Shown piece after piece: positions 8,834 through 15,725 of a stretch of 64,000 nt of DNA. Under the pieces are notes generated by a model. It saw nothing but the letters and a program-made list of their open reading frames with translations, did no database searches and was not told the DNA's origin. Source of the stretch: Bacteroidaceae bacterium (lineage in GTDB: Bacteria; Bacteroidota; Bacteroidia; Bacteroidales; Bacteroidaceae); assembly GCA_017651315.1 (NCBI GenBank), contig JAGCDE010000045.1:78319-142318 (forward strand). Direction: 5' to 3'. Within the stretch, counting starts at the first letter, position 1; each line of letters begins with the position of its first letter. Made by a program: the position numbers and the translations under genes.

Positions 8834-8839
8834 GGGGCA

Positions 8840-10159
8840 TCAAATAGTCGTCAGGTTAATCAGTTCTTTTGTACGGTCAGCCATAAACAACGGCAGATTT
8901 ACAAGATTGTTGTAGCGTTTGAGATTCTGCATGGAAAACCGCAGGCGGAGTGGCGGGGCATACGTATTGTTGTATTGAGTAAGGCTTTTCCCCGAAAGAC
9001 TTGTCCCGGATTTTACTTCAACAGGTATAATGGCTGTTCCGTTCTGTAACAGAAACTCTATCTCAGCTTTGTTGCCGGAAGCCCAATAACGGAAATCATC
9101 GGATATTCTGTATAGGAAACTCTGCAGGATATAGTTTTCGGCCAGTGCTCCCTTAAACTCCTTGAACAAATCTGTAGATTGCATATATACATCCGGAGTC
9201 ATTCCCGCCAAGCGTCGGAGCAGACCTATATCATTGGCATACACTTTAAAAACAGCGAGGTTATCGTATGCTTTAAGAGGCAGCCGCGGCTCACGGCACA
9301 GACGGACTTGATGTATCAGCCCTGCACTTTTAAGCCAAATCAATGCATCTTCATATTCTCTGGCGCGTGCACCCGGGCGGACCAGCTGATATACGAACTT
9401 CCGGTTCTCTTTGGCGAGCTGTGAAGGCAGGGATTGCCAGACATGTCCTATCTTGTTGGCCATGACCGGGGTGGTATGCTTAATGAAATCAAGCGAGTAG
9501 TCTTTCAGTATGTTTGCCAGTTTTTCCTCTACAAGCTGCACTTGGCCGTTGAGCATGGCAGATGTGACCTCCGGCATACCTCCACAAATACGATATGATG
9601 TAAACGCTTCCGATAACCTGTCAAAAAAGACCTGTGGTATTGGTTCTATGGTGTCGATGGATATATAATATTCATATAACCGGCTGTCCCTGGCTTTCAG
9701 GAACTCTGAGAATGAAACAGGACGCAAATCCATGTGATCAACCTTGCCGACAGGGAATGAAACGCCGTTATGTCCTACTGTCAGGCCTAACAGTGAGCCT
9801 GCACATGCAACGGCATATTCCGGTGCGTTTTCACAGAAATATTTAAGTGCGCCCAAAGCCTCAGGACATTCCTGGATTTCATCCAGAATAAGCAATGTGT
9901 TGTGTGGTTTGATAGGAACGTCAGTCAGGTATGAGAGTTGTCCCACAATCCGGTGAGGGTCCTTGGTGCGTCTGAAAATTTCGCCTACGCTTTCCTCTTC
10001 GTCAATGCTGAAATATGCACAATGTTCAAAATGGGTTTTCCCAAAATGCTTTAACACCCAGGTCTTTCCTACCTGACGAGCCCCGAACAGCAATAGCGGT
10101 TTACGGTCCGCCTTGTCTTTCCAGTTCTCCAATTGTCCGTTTATGCTACGCTCTATCAT
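8840..10159 (-). CDS. AAA ATPase with C-terminal PD-(D/E)XK-like domain (DUF4143 type)
   Basis: A 439-residue protein. Walker A GARQVGKT lies at residues 26-33 and Walker B TLLILDE at 88-94, followed by ACAGSLLG. The DUF4143 half ends in KAEIEFLLQNGTAIIPVEVKSGTS, an intact E...E-V-K nuclease-like signature. That differs from the paralog at 989-2233, where the last acid and Lys are lost. The gene sits directly upstream of uvrB with a 6-nt gap. Its 5' region carries a perfect 16-bp inverted repeat that brackets the likely promoter. The function is unknown; a DNA-linked role is suggested by the fold and its neighbours. Confidence 0.85.
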   Translation of the reverse strand: MIERSINGQLENWKDKADRKPLLLFGARQVGKTWVLKHFGKTHFEHCAYFSIDEEESVGEIFRRTKDPHRIVGQLSYLTDVPIKPHNTLLILDEIQECPEALGALKYFCENAPEYAVACAGSLLGLTVGHNGVSFPVGKVDHMDLRPVSFSEFLKARDSRLYEYYISIDTIEPIPQVFFDRLSEAFTSYRICGGMPEVTSAMLNGQVQLVEEKLANILKDYSLDFIKHTTPVMANKIGHVWQSLPSQLAKENRKFVYQLVRPGARAREYEDALIWLKSAGLIHQVRLCREPRLPLKAYDNLAVFKVYANDIGLLRRLAGMTPDVYMQSTDLFKEFKGALAENYILQSFLYRISDDFRYWASGNKAEIEFLLQNGTAIIPVEVKSGTSLSGKSLTQYNNTYAPPLRLRFSMQNLKRYNNLVNLPLFMADRTKELINLTTI

Positions 10160-10163
10160 GTTT

Positions 10164-10235
10164 ATGTGTCGAAAATGTGAAATTTTTCACATAATTGATA
10201 CTTGTTTTGTGCAAAAATACACATTTTCGACACAT
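10164..10235. repeat. Perfect 16-bp inverted repeat bracketing a promoter
   Basis: ATGTGTCGAAAATGTG (10164-10179) and CACATTTTCGACACAT (10220-10235) are exact inverted copies 40 nt apart. The minus-strand -7 box TATTTTTG (10219-10212) lies just inside the right arm, and the left arm lies 4 nt before the ATPase start codon. A smaller palindrome, GTGAAATTTTTCAC, sits at 10177-10190. It could be an operator pair or a long-stem leader; inversion of the segment is also conceivable. Confidence 0.7.
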
Positions 10236-10262
10236 GATCTCTGTTCCCCGGAAAAAAGTTAA

Positions 10263-10742
10263 GGTTCTTTCCAGATTATATATAGCTGGTCTACCTATAA
10301 ATACGGCAGCTCCAGTACATTAACCAAGTATAATAGCGATATTTGGAGTACAGGAGATAACAAGACAGTTCTTGATCCTGAAGATGACGTAGCTCATGTG
10401 ACTTGGGGCGGAGATTGGCGTCTGCCTACAGTTGCGGAGCTGGATGAATTGAATAATAATGCCAACTGCACTTGGACTTGGACTTCAAAAAACGGCACGT
10501 ATGGTTATATGGTAACAAGTAAGAAATCCGGTTATGAAGGAGCTTCCATTTTCTTGCCCGCTGCCGGGTGTCGCTACGATTCGAGTCTGCTCTACGCCGG
10601 ATCCTTCGGCTACTACTGGTCCGGTTCTCTCGGTACGGACTACCCGGGCCGCGCGTGGTGCCTCAGCTTCAATTCCGACGATCACAACACGGGCAACATC
10701 CTCCGCTACTACGGTCTATCTGTGCGGCCTGTTCTTCCGTAG
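10263..10742 (+). pseudogene. Headless Fib_succ_major/lectin-like fragment with DGR-like variable region
   Basis: The frame is open from the in-frame TAA at 10260-10262 to the TAG at 10740-10742. Homology to the 566-residue gene at 4489-6189 begins abruptly near 10284 (SWSTYKY) and runs through EDDVAHVTWGGDWRLP, TSKKSGYEGASIFLPA, YYWSGSLGT and GLSVRPVLP to the same stop position. No ATG, signal peptide or Ig-like repeats precede it; the first usable codon would be the GTG at 10398, inside the domain. Variable-type codons fill 10560-10720. It is either a truncated pseudogene or a silent sequence cassette. A 22-nt-arm hairpin follows at 10775-10850. Confidence 0.75.
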
Positions 10743-10774
10743 GATTTGTCCTGTTTCCCCAACAGGCAAGCATT

Positions 10775-10850
10775 CAGCCGCAGGGCTGCCTGATGCAGGC
10801 GGGGTGGCAATGCCAAAGCCACCCTGCGGCATCAGGCAGTCCTGCGGCTG
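10775..10850 (+). repeat. 22-bp-stem hairpin downstream of variable-region fragment (copy 2)
   Basis: Arms 10775-10796 and 10829-10850 pair over 22 positions with a single G.U-type wobble. The loop carries a second stem, 10799-10808 with 10818-10827 (10 positions, one wobble), so the element is one rod of about 76 nt. It begins 33 nt after the stop codon and is the counterpart of the hairpin at 4374-4447. Confidence 0.85.
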
Positions 10851-10892
10851 CGTTCAAAAAATATCCGTGGTCCAAAAAAGATGGGTAAGCTA

Positions 10893-10923
10893 TTGTCGTT
10901 CCCGAAAATTCAGCATACTTTTG
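10893..10923 (+). promoter_or_regulatory. Promoter for the Rpn-family gene
   Basis: TTG (10893-10895), a 20-nt spacer, then TACTTTTG (10916-10923), giving a start near 10930. This produces an 85-nt leader that contains the 11-bp inverted repeat at 10938-10983. Confidence 0.6.
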
Positions 10924-10937
10924 TGTTAACTGATACC

Positions 10938-10983
10938 GAAGGGCACTCCGCTGCACATTTAAAGTGTCAGGCGAGTGCCCTTC
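10938..10983 (+). repeat. 11-bp inverted repeat in the rpn-like 5' leader
   Basis: GAAGGGCACTC (10938-10948) pairs exactly with GAGTGCCCTTC (10973-10983) across a 24-nt loop. It lies between the predicted transcription start and the ATG at 11015 and has no T-run. A leader hairpin or operator is possible. Confidence 0.6.
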
Positions 10984-11014
10984 AATATTATTAATACCTA
11001 ACAATAAAACCATT

Positions 11015-11950
11015 ATGAAAACAAACAAGTATTCAGAAAATGAGCACGATGCCATCCTGAGAGAGGCTGAGCGCTTGGGTATCAAATTCATTGACCTGAA
11101 AAGTGATTTTGGTTTCAAGTATGTCTTCGGAATGAAAGGCCGTGAAAAAGAGTTGCTTAAACTTATCAACTGTATCCTGCCTGAGAAGCACATTGTCAGA
11201 GTTGAGTTGGGGCCGCAGGAACAGGTGGGTGACCGTCCTGATGCCCGCAAGGCAATATATGATATCCATTGTACCACCGAAACAGGAACGTTGGTCGATA
11301 TAGAGATTCAACGCGGTGAACATGGCGATTTTGGCAAACGTATGGTTTTCTACTCCAGTTTCGCTATACGCAACAGCTTGAGTGTCGGAGTGAAGTATTA
11401 TGATGAGATTCCAGAGATATATGTGATAGGCATATTGGATTTCATTATGCCGGGTGTGAAGTTAAATCCGGAGTTAATAAACCATTACAGTCTGCGAAAT
11501 GACCGTGAAGGGATGATAACCTTGACAGACACTGTACATTATGTTACAGTGGAATTGCCTAAGTTTACGAAAAACGAATCCGAACTGAATGTCGATGCGG
11601 ACATTATGTGGTATTTGTTCCGTAATCTTGACAAACTGGAGGAAATACCGAAAGAAATTCTGAACAAAGGTTTTGATAATATAATCAAAGTGAGTAAGTT
11701 TGCGGGTATGAAACCCGAAGAGCAAGATAGATATTTCCGTGAGGTCATGTATGAGATGGACGAACGTGACCGTCTGCGTACTGCCCATAGACGCGGCGTA
11801 TCAGAAGGTGAGGCCCGTGGTGAGGCCCGTGGAATAGTGAAGGGTAAAGAAGATGTAGCTCGTGAAATGAAAGCCATAGGCTTGTCAGTGGACATCATTG
11901 TCAAGTGTACTGGGTTGACCGAGGAACAGATTGCCGGACTTCATATATGA
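11015..11950 (+). CDS. Rpn family recombination-promoting nuclease / PD-(D/E)XK transposase-like
   Basis: A 311-residue protein starting MKTNKYSEN (11015); the upstream open frame to 10964 lies across the leader hairpin. The N-terminal half has the family pattern: LKSDFGFKYVFG, then LVDIEIQRGEHGDFGKRMVFYSS, where D and E-x-Q form the PD-(D/E)XQ nuclease site. The middle includes YVIGILDFIMP. The C-terminus has the usual charged helix with RGVSEGEARGEARGIVKGK and ends in an EEQIAGL helix. E. coli relatives (RpnA) are Ca-stimulated endonucleases that raise RecA-independent recombination. Its position next to the lectin-like fragment is notable but may be chance. Confidence 0.88.
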   Translation: MKTNKYSENEHDAILREAERLGIKFIDLKSDFGFKYVFGMKGREKELLKLINCILPEKHIVRVELGPQEQVGDRPDARKAIYDIHCTTETGTLVDIEIQRGEHGDFGKRMVFYSSFAIRNSLSVGVKYYDEIPEIYVIGILDFIMPGVKLNPELINHYSLRNDREGMITLTDTVHYVTVELPKFTKNESELNVDADIMWYLFRNLDKLEEIPKEILNKGFDNIIKVSKFAGMKPEEQDRYFREVMYEMDERDRLRTAHRRGVSEGEARGEARGIVKGKEDVAREMKAIGLSVDIIVKCTGLTEEQIAGLHI

Positions 11951-12182
11951 CAAACGGGCTTTACAGTCACGCGGGTATCGTCGTGCGAGAGGAAGGAAAG
12001 TGGAAAATCGTCCATGCTGTCTTGAGGATGTGGTGAAAAAGGCTTTAACGGCTCTTCAGAAGTGTAACTATGATGCTTTTGCATCCACATACAACCTTTC
12101 CGCCGAAAAACAGAAGCAACTATCCGCTTTAGTTAAGGAGAAGATTTCCCAGTCGCTGGAAAACAAGGGTGGTATCAAGTGA
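11931..12182 (+). CDS. Possible small ORF overlapping the rpn-like 3' end
   Basis: An 83-codon frame starting inside the last 20 nt of the Rpn-family gene. The second half (DVVKKALTALQKCNYDAFASTYNLSAEKQKQLSALVKEK) looks like a regular amphipathic helical protein and is more protein-like than the first 25 residues, which are probably not translated. I do not recognise it. It could be the tail of a lost gene or a short real gene. Low confidence. Confidence 0.3.
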   Translation: MPDFIYDKRALQSRGYRRARGRKVENRPCCLEDVVKKALTALQKCNYDAFASTYNLSAEKQKQLSALVKEKISQSLENKGGIK

Positions 12183-12246
12183 AATGACAAAAAGCCAAGC
12201 TCAAACCCGCCGGACGGAAGCCAAAGCCAAAGCCAAAGCCAAAGTA

Positions 12247-12292
12247 AAGAACAAGACTGTCGTTTTCAGCTGAAAACGACAGTCTTGTTCTT
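12247..12292. terminator. Perfect 46-bp palindrome, bidirectional terminator covering the purU stop
   Basis: A fully self-complementary 46-bp sequence centred on CAGCTG at 12267-12272, with arms built around ACAAGACTGTCG and TTTTC. It lies between the converging rpn-like gene and purU. The purU stop codon (12266-12268) falls at its centre, so the last seven purU codons are part of the palindrome. Confidence 0.75.
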
Positions 12293-13123
12293 ATAAACCA
12301 GAATCTTGTGCTCAATATGCTTCTGGACGGCGTGGGACAGGACTATCTTCTCCAGGTCCTTGCCCTTGTTGACCAGGTCCTTGGGCATATCCTTGTGTGA
12401 GATCCTGACCACATCCTGACAGATGATCGGCCCTGCATCGAGCTCGGCGGTCACATAGTGGCTGGTTGCACCGATGATCTTCACCCCACGGTCAAAGGCT
12501 GCCTGATATGGTTTGGCGCCCACGAACGCCGGCAGGAACGAGTGATGGATATTGATTATCTTGTTGGGATAGGCGGCTATCATGCGGTCGCCTATTATCT
12601 GCATATATCGCGCCAGAACGATGAAATCGATATTGTTCTCCTTGAGCAGGTCCAGCATGGCGCTCTCCTGCTCCATCTTGTTCTCCTTGGTGATAGGATA
12701 AAGATAATATGGTATGCCGAACATCTCCGCCACATGCTGCATGTCGGGATGGTTGCTCACTATGAGCGGAATCTCCACGTTCCACTCACCGGCGCTGTAG
12801 CGTGCCAGCAGGTCGAACAGGCAGTGGGACATCCTGGACACGAATATCGCCATTCGCGGCCTGGTGTCGCTGAAATAGAGACGGAAGTTCATGTCATATT
12901 TCCGGGCGTACAGGGTGCCGAAATAGTCCGAAATCTTCTCCTTCGGGATCAGGAAATCATCTATGCTCCATTCGATACGCATGTTGAACACGTTCTCCAC
13001 ATGATCCACGAACTGTGCCAGATAGACCACGTTACCGCCGTTCTCGGTAATGAAATTCGTTATGTCGGCAATGATTCCCGGTCTGTCGGGACAGTGCAAT
13101 AAAAGTGTTACGGTCATAGCCAT
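12266..13123 (-). CDS. purU: Formyltetrahydrofolate deformylase
   Basis: A 285-residue protein from MAMTVTLLLHC (13123); the longer frame to 13219 runs through the divergent promoter region and is not family-like. PurU hydrolyses 10-formyl-THF to THF and formate, feeding formate to purine synthesis and balancing one-carbon pools. An N-terminal ACT domain (CPDRPGIIADITNFI) covers about 1-85. The formyltransferase domain has NIHHSFLPAF (catalytic Asn-His region) and SHYVTAELDAGPII with the catalytic Asp. A -7-like TAATTTTG lies at 13167-13160. The extreme C-terminus is encoded inside the terminator palindrome. Confidence 0.95.
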   Translation of the reverse strand: MAMTVTLLLHCPDRPGIIADITNFITENGGNVVYLAQFVDHVENVFNMRIEWSIDDFLIPKEKISDYFGTLYARKYDMNFRLYFSDTRPRMAIFVSRMSHCLFDLLARYSAGEWNVEIPLIVSNHPDMQHVAEMFGIPYYLYPITKENKMEQESAMLDLLKENNIDFIVLARYMQIIGDRMIAAYPNKIINIHHSFLPAFVGAKPYQAAFDRGVKIIGATSHYVTAELDAGPIICQDVVRISHKDMPKDLVNKGKDLEKIVLSHAVQKHIEHKILVYKNKTVVFS

Positions 13124-13241
13124 TCTTTTTTCAAGGCGCGAAATTACACAAAAAGGACACAAAATTATCCTATTATGCCATGAAAACCGTTTCATTAACG
13201 ACAAATGACAAAAAAACATTACCTTTACGGCGTATTACCGA

Positions 13242-14111
13242 ATGGAAACGATGGACAACAGGAACTACTTCAAGGATAAGGTGGCGATAGTTACCGGGGC
13301 AAGCTCGGGAATAGGTCTCGCCACAGCCAGGCTGCTGGCCGGATACCAGGCTAAGGTCGTTCTTGCCGCCCGATCGGAGGACAAGCTGGAAGCCATCTGC
13401 AATGAGCTCTCTGCTCTCTCCCAAGTCATATTCGTAAAAACCGATGTCTCAGTCGAATCCGACTGCCGCAACCTCATAGAACAGACGGTAAAACGGTTCG
13501 GCCGTATCGACATCCTGATAAACAACGCGGGAATATCCATGCGCGCCATGTTCAGGGACCTTGACCTGAACGTGATACGCCGCCTCATGGACGTGAACTT
13601 CTGGGGCACTGTCTATTGCACCAAATACGCCCTGCCCTTTCTGCTGGAATCCAAAGGCTCCGTGGTGGGAGTCATCTCCACCGCAGGATACAAGGGACTG
13701 CCGGGACGTACCGGCTATTCGGCATCGAAGTTCGCCATAAACGGTTTCCTTGACACCCTGCGTTCCGAACATCTGTACGACGGCCTGCACGTCATGATAT
13801 ATGCTCCGGGGTTCACCGAGTCCAACATCCGCAAGACCGCGCTTCTGGCCGACGGTTCCCAGCAGGGCGAGACCCCGCGCGAAGAGGGCAAGATGATGTC
13901 ATCCAGGCGTGTGGCCGAGATCATGCTAAACCATATACGCAAGCGTTCCAGACGTGCCACCCTCACATTCACCGGCAAGCTGCTGCTTGTCCTGACACGG
14001 CTCTTCCCCACCATAACCGACCACATGGAGTACTGGTATATGGCCCGGGAGCCGGACTCGCCCTTCAAGCGCCGCCGTGAAATAATGAAAGAAAGGAAAA
14101 AAAGATCCTGA
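13242..14111 (+). CDS. SDR family oxidoreductase
   Basis: A 289-residue classical short-chain dehydrogenase. TGASSGIG lies at residues 18-25 for NAD(P) binding, NNAG follows DILI, the catalytic Ser is in VISTAGYKG and the catalytic YSASK follows. The C-terminal about 60 residues (LTRLFPTITDHMEYWYMAREPDSPFKRRREIMKERKKRS) are basic and partly hydrophobic, as in membrane-associated members of the DHRS7/ketoreductase branch. Two starts are possible (13242 and 13251). It diverges from purU. The substrate is unknown. Confidence 0.9.
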   Translation: METMDNRNYFKDKVAIVTGASSGIGLATARLLAGYQAKVVLAARSEDKLEAICNELSALSQVIFVKTDVSVESDCRNLIEQTVKRFGRIDILINNAGISMRAMFRDLDLNVIRRLMDVNFWGTVYCTKYALPFLLESKGSVVGVISTAGYKGLPGRTGYSASKFAINGFLDTLRSEHLYDGLHVMIYAPGFTESNIRKTALLADGSQQGETPREEGKMMSSRRVAEIMLNHIRKRSRRATLTFTGKLLLVLTRLFPTITDHMEYWYMAREPDSPFKRRREIMKERKKRS

Positions 14112-14189
14112 AAAAGCCTTAGCAACCCAACCAGCCGGAAGGAAGCCAGAGCTAAAGCCCTACCCCGCAGGATGGAAGCCTGAGCCCCC

Positions 14190-15539
14190 CTACCAGGAGT
14201 AATTAAAATTAAGCGTCAGGAACTCCTTATACTGATGATACCCCATCAGATCCCCGTTCTTGTTGGTCTTCCGCTTCACGCTGTCATCGAACCTCCAGTG
14301 GCAGAAGAACTGAAGCGAGAAATACTTGTTGAGCTGATAGTCTATCGTGTTCTCCAGATTGGACTCCACACTCTCGTAATTGGTGAAATACATCGCCTTG
14401 GCCGTCCAGGTGAAATCCTTGTATTTCCATTTGAAGTTGGATTCCACGCGGGAACCTATAGTCTTGAGGAAATTCTCACCCTCCTTTATGCCGAAACTTG
14501 TCACGATGCTGTCAACGCTCACATAACGGCAGTTGTAGGATAGCGGAGAGATCTGTGCGGAGAGCGTGATGTTGTTGTTCTTGAACTTGGGTTTGTAGTC
14601 CATACCTATGGAGATGTTGCCGTAGGCCGGGGCGAAGAACTTGGACTTGAGCTTTGTGGGCACCTTCTTGTCATAGACGGCCATGAACTGGGTATATCCC
14701 TGTACCTGAGCGGAATAGTACCAGCTCTGCCACGCCTTCAGGCCGTACTTGGAGGTGAAGCGCAACAGGTCCTCATTGGTCTTCATCTTGGTCTCCCCGT
14801 CCACCTCGGTGGTGTAGTAGCCGAGTTTCATCTCCAGTTTGTTGTCCAATGTCGCCTGATTCTTGGCGTAATTGGCTTCCAATGTCACCTGCGCCAGAAC
14901 CGAATGGTTGCTCTCGCCGCCCTTGTACCAGTTTTCCGAATACTGGCTTTGGGTATATTTGCCTGAGAACTTGCCGAATTTCTTCCAGTATTTCGGTTTT
15001 ATGTTGACAGGTTCGGGCTCATACTTGTCCGACAGCCTTTGTCCCTGGTTCGTGGTCTGCTGGATAAGGCCGTTCGCAAGTCCCTCCGTGTCTATGTTGA
15101 CTGAACCGGTAATGGTACGCAGCTCCTGCTCCGTCATTCTCACCATGTCCGGACGTTCCAGATAGATATTCATCAGGACGTTGTTGATTTCGCTTTCGAG
15201 TTCGTTCTCCTTCCCGGAGAAATCCTCAATCGGAAGCAGGTCGGAATCATCCCTCCCGGTCTCCTCCTCGCCGAAGACGAACTCACCGGGCAGATTTACA
15301 GCGTCATCGATTACCGAGCCGTATAGGGTCAGAGGCATGAAAAGCCTGAAATAGAAGGGATTGTCCGAAATATCCGAAATGCTGACCGGAGCATTGTATG
15401 CCGCAAGGACAGAGTCCTGCCGCACAGTTAAGGAATCGGTCGCCGGCAAGGTCTCACCGGCAGCCGACGACTCCTGTGCCCGCACGGACACGGCCAGTGC
15501 CGACATAACAAGAAGTGACAGAAAAAAGCTCTTTTTCAT
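14190..15539 (-). CDS. DUF3078 outer-membrane-type protein
   Basis: A 449-residue protein starting MKKSFFLSLLVMSALAVSVRAQ (15539), a clear signal peptide; the frame to 15614 has no such signal. The family region begins near YWKKFGKFSGKYTQSQYSENW and includes WYKGGESNHSVLAQVTLEANY. It then runs as alternating strands to a C-terminal aromatic residue (LTLNFNYSW), the usual ending of a beta-barrel outer-membrane protein. DUF3078 is confined to Bacteroidetes and its role is unknown. It diverges from yidC. Confidence 0.88.
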   Translation of the reverse strand: MKKSFFLSLLVMSALAVSVRAQESSAAGETLPATDSLTVRQDSVLAAYNAPVSISDISDNPFYFRLFMPLTLYGSVIDDAVNLPGEFVFGEEETGRDDSDLLPIEDFSGKENELESEINNVLMNIYLERPDMVRMTEQELRTITGSVNIDTEGLANGLIQQTTNQGQRLSDKYEPEPVNIKPKYWKKFGKFSGKYTQSQYSENWYKGGESNHSVLAQVTLEANYAKNQATLDNKLEMKLGYYTTEVDGETKMKTNEDLLRFTSKYGLKAWQSWYYSAQVQGYTQFMAVYDKKVPTKLKSKFFAPAYGNISIGMDYKPKFKNNNITLSAQISPLSYNCRYVSVDSIVTSFGIKEGENFLKTIGSRVESNFKWKYKDFTWTAKAMYFTNYESVESNLENTIDYQLNKYFSLQFFCHWRFDDSVKRKTNKNGDLMGYHQYKEFLTLNFNYSW

Positions 15540-15687
15540 ATCCGGCTCTCCTATTTTGACTTCCTTTACGCTACCGATGGATACTGTTTCAAAAAGCAAA
15601 GTTAGCCAATTCAATTCATTTTACCGTTGAAACGAGAAAAAAAATCTTATAACTCCTTCATTATGGACCACGCTCGCATCTTTTTTG

Positions 15688-15695
15688 TAACTTTG
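15688..15695 (+). promoter_or_regulatory. -7 box for yidC
   Basis: TAACTTTG, with a start expected near 15702, 24 nt before the GTG at 15726. Because it lies inside the open frame that extends upstream to 15627, it supports the GTG start. Confidence 0.55.
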
Positions 15696-15725
15696 CACTC
15701 CGTTAATCCAAACAAGAGAAATCAA

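Noticed and set aside
10568-10929. Open plus-strand frames of 106-131 codons across the variable region and hairpin
   Set aside because: They are out of frame with the conserved domain, run through the hairpin arms, and have no start context or family features.
12193-12245. AAGCCA tandem run as a coding or regulatory repeat
   Set aside because: It is five imperfect 6-bp units in a short gap with no frame or partner; simple slippage explains it.
1-12300. A complete diversity-generating retroelement in the window
   Set aside because: No open frame shows reverse transcriptase motifs such as xxDD in a palm-like context, and no A-rich template copy of the variable region was found. Only target-type regions are present.
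15627-15725. YidC start at the upstream ATG
   Set aside because: The extra 33 residues are not membrane-like, and a TAACTTTG promoter box lies inside this stretch; the GTG at 15726 fits the family start.
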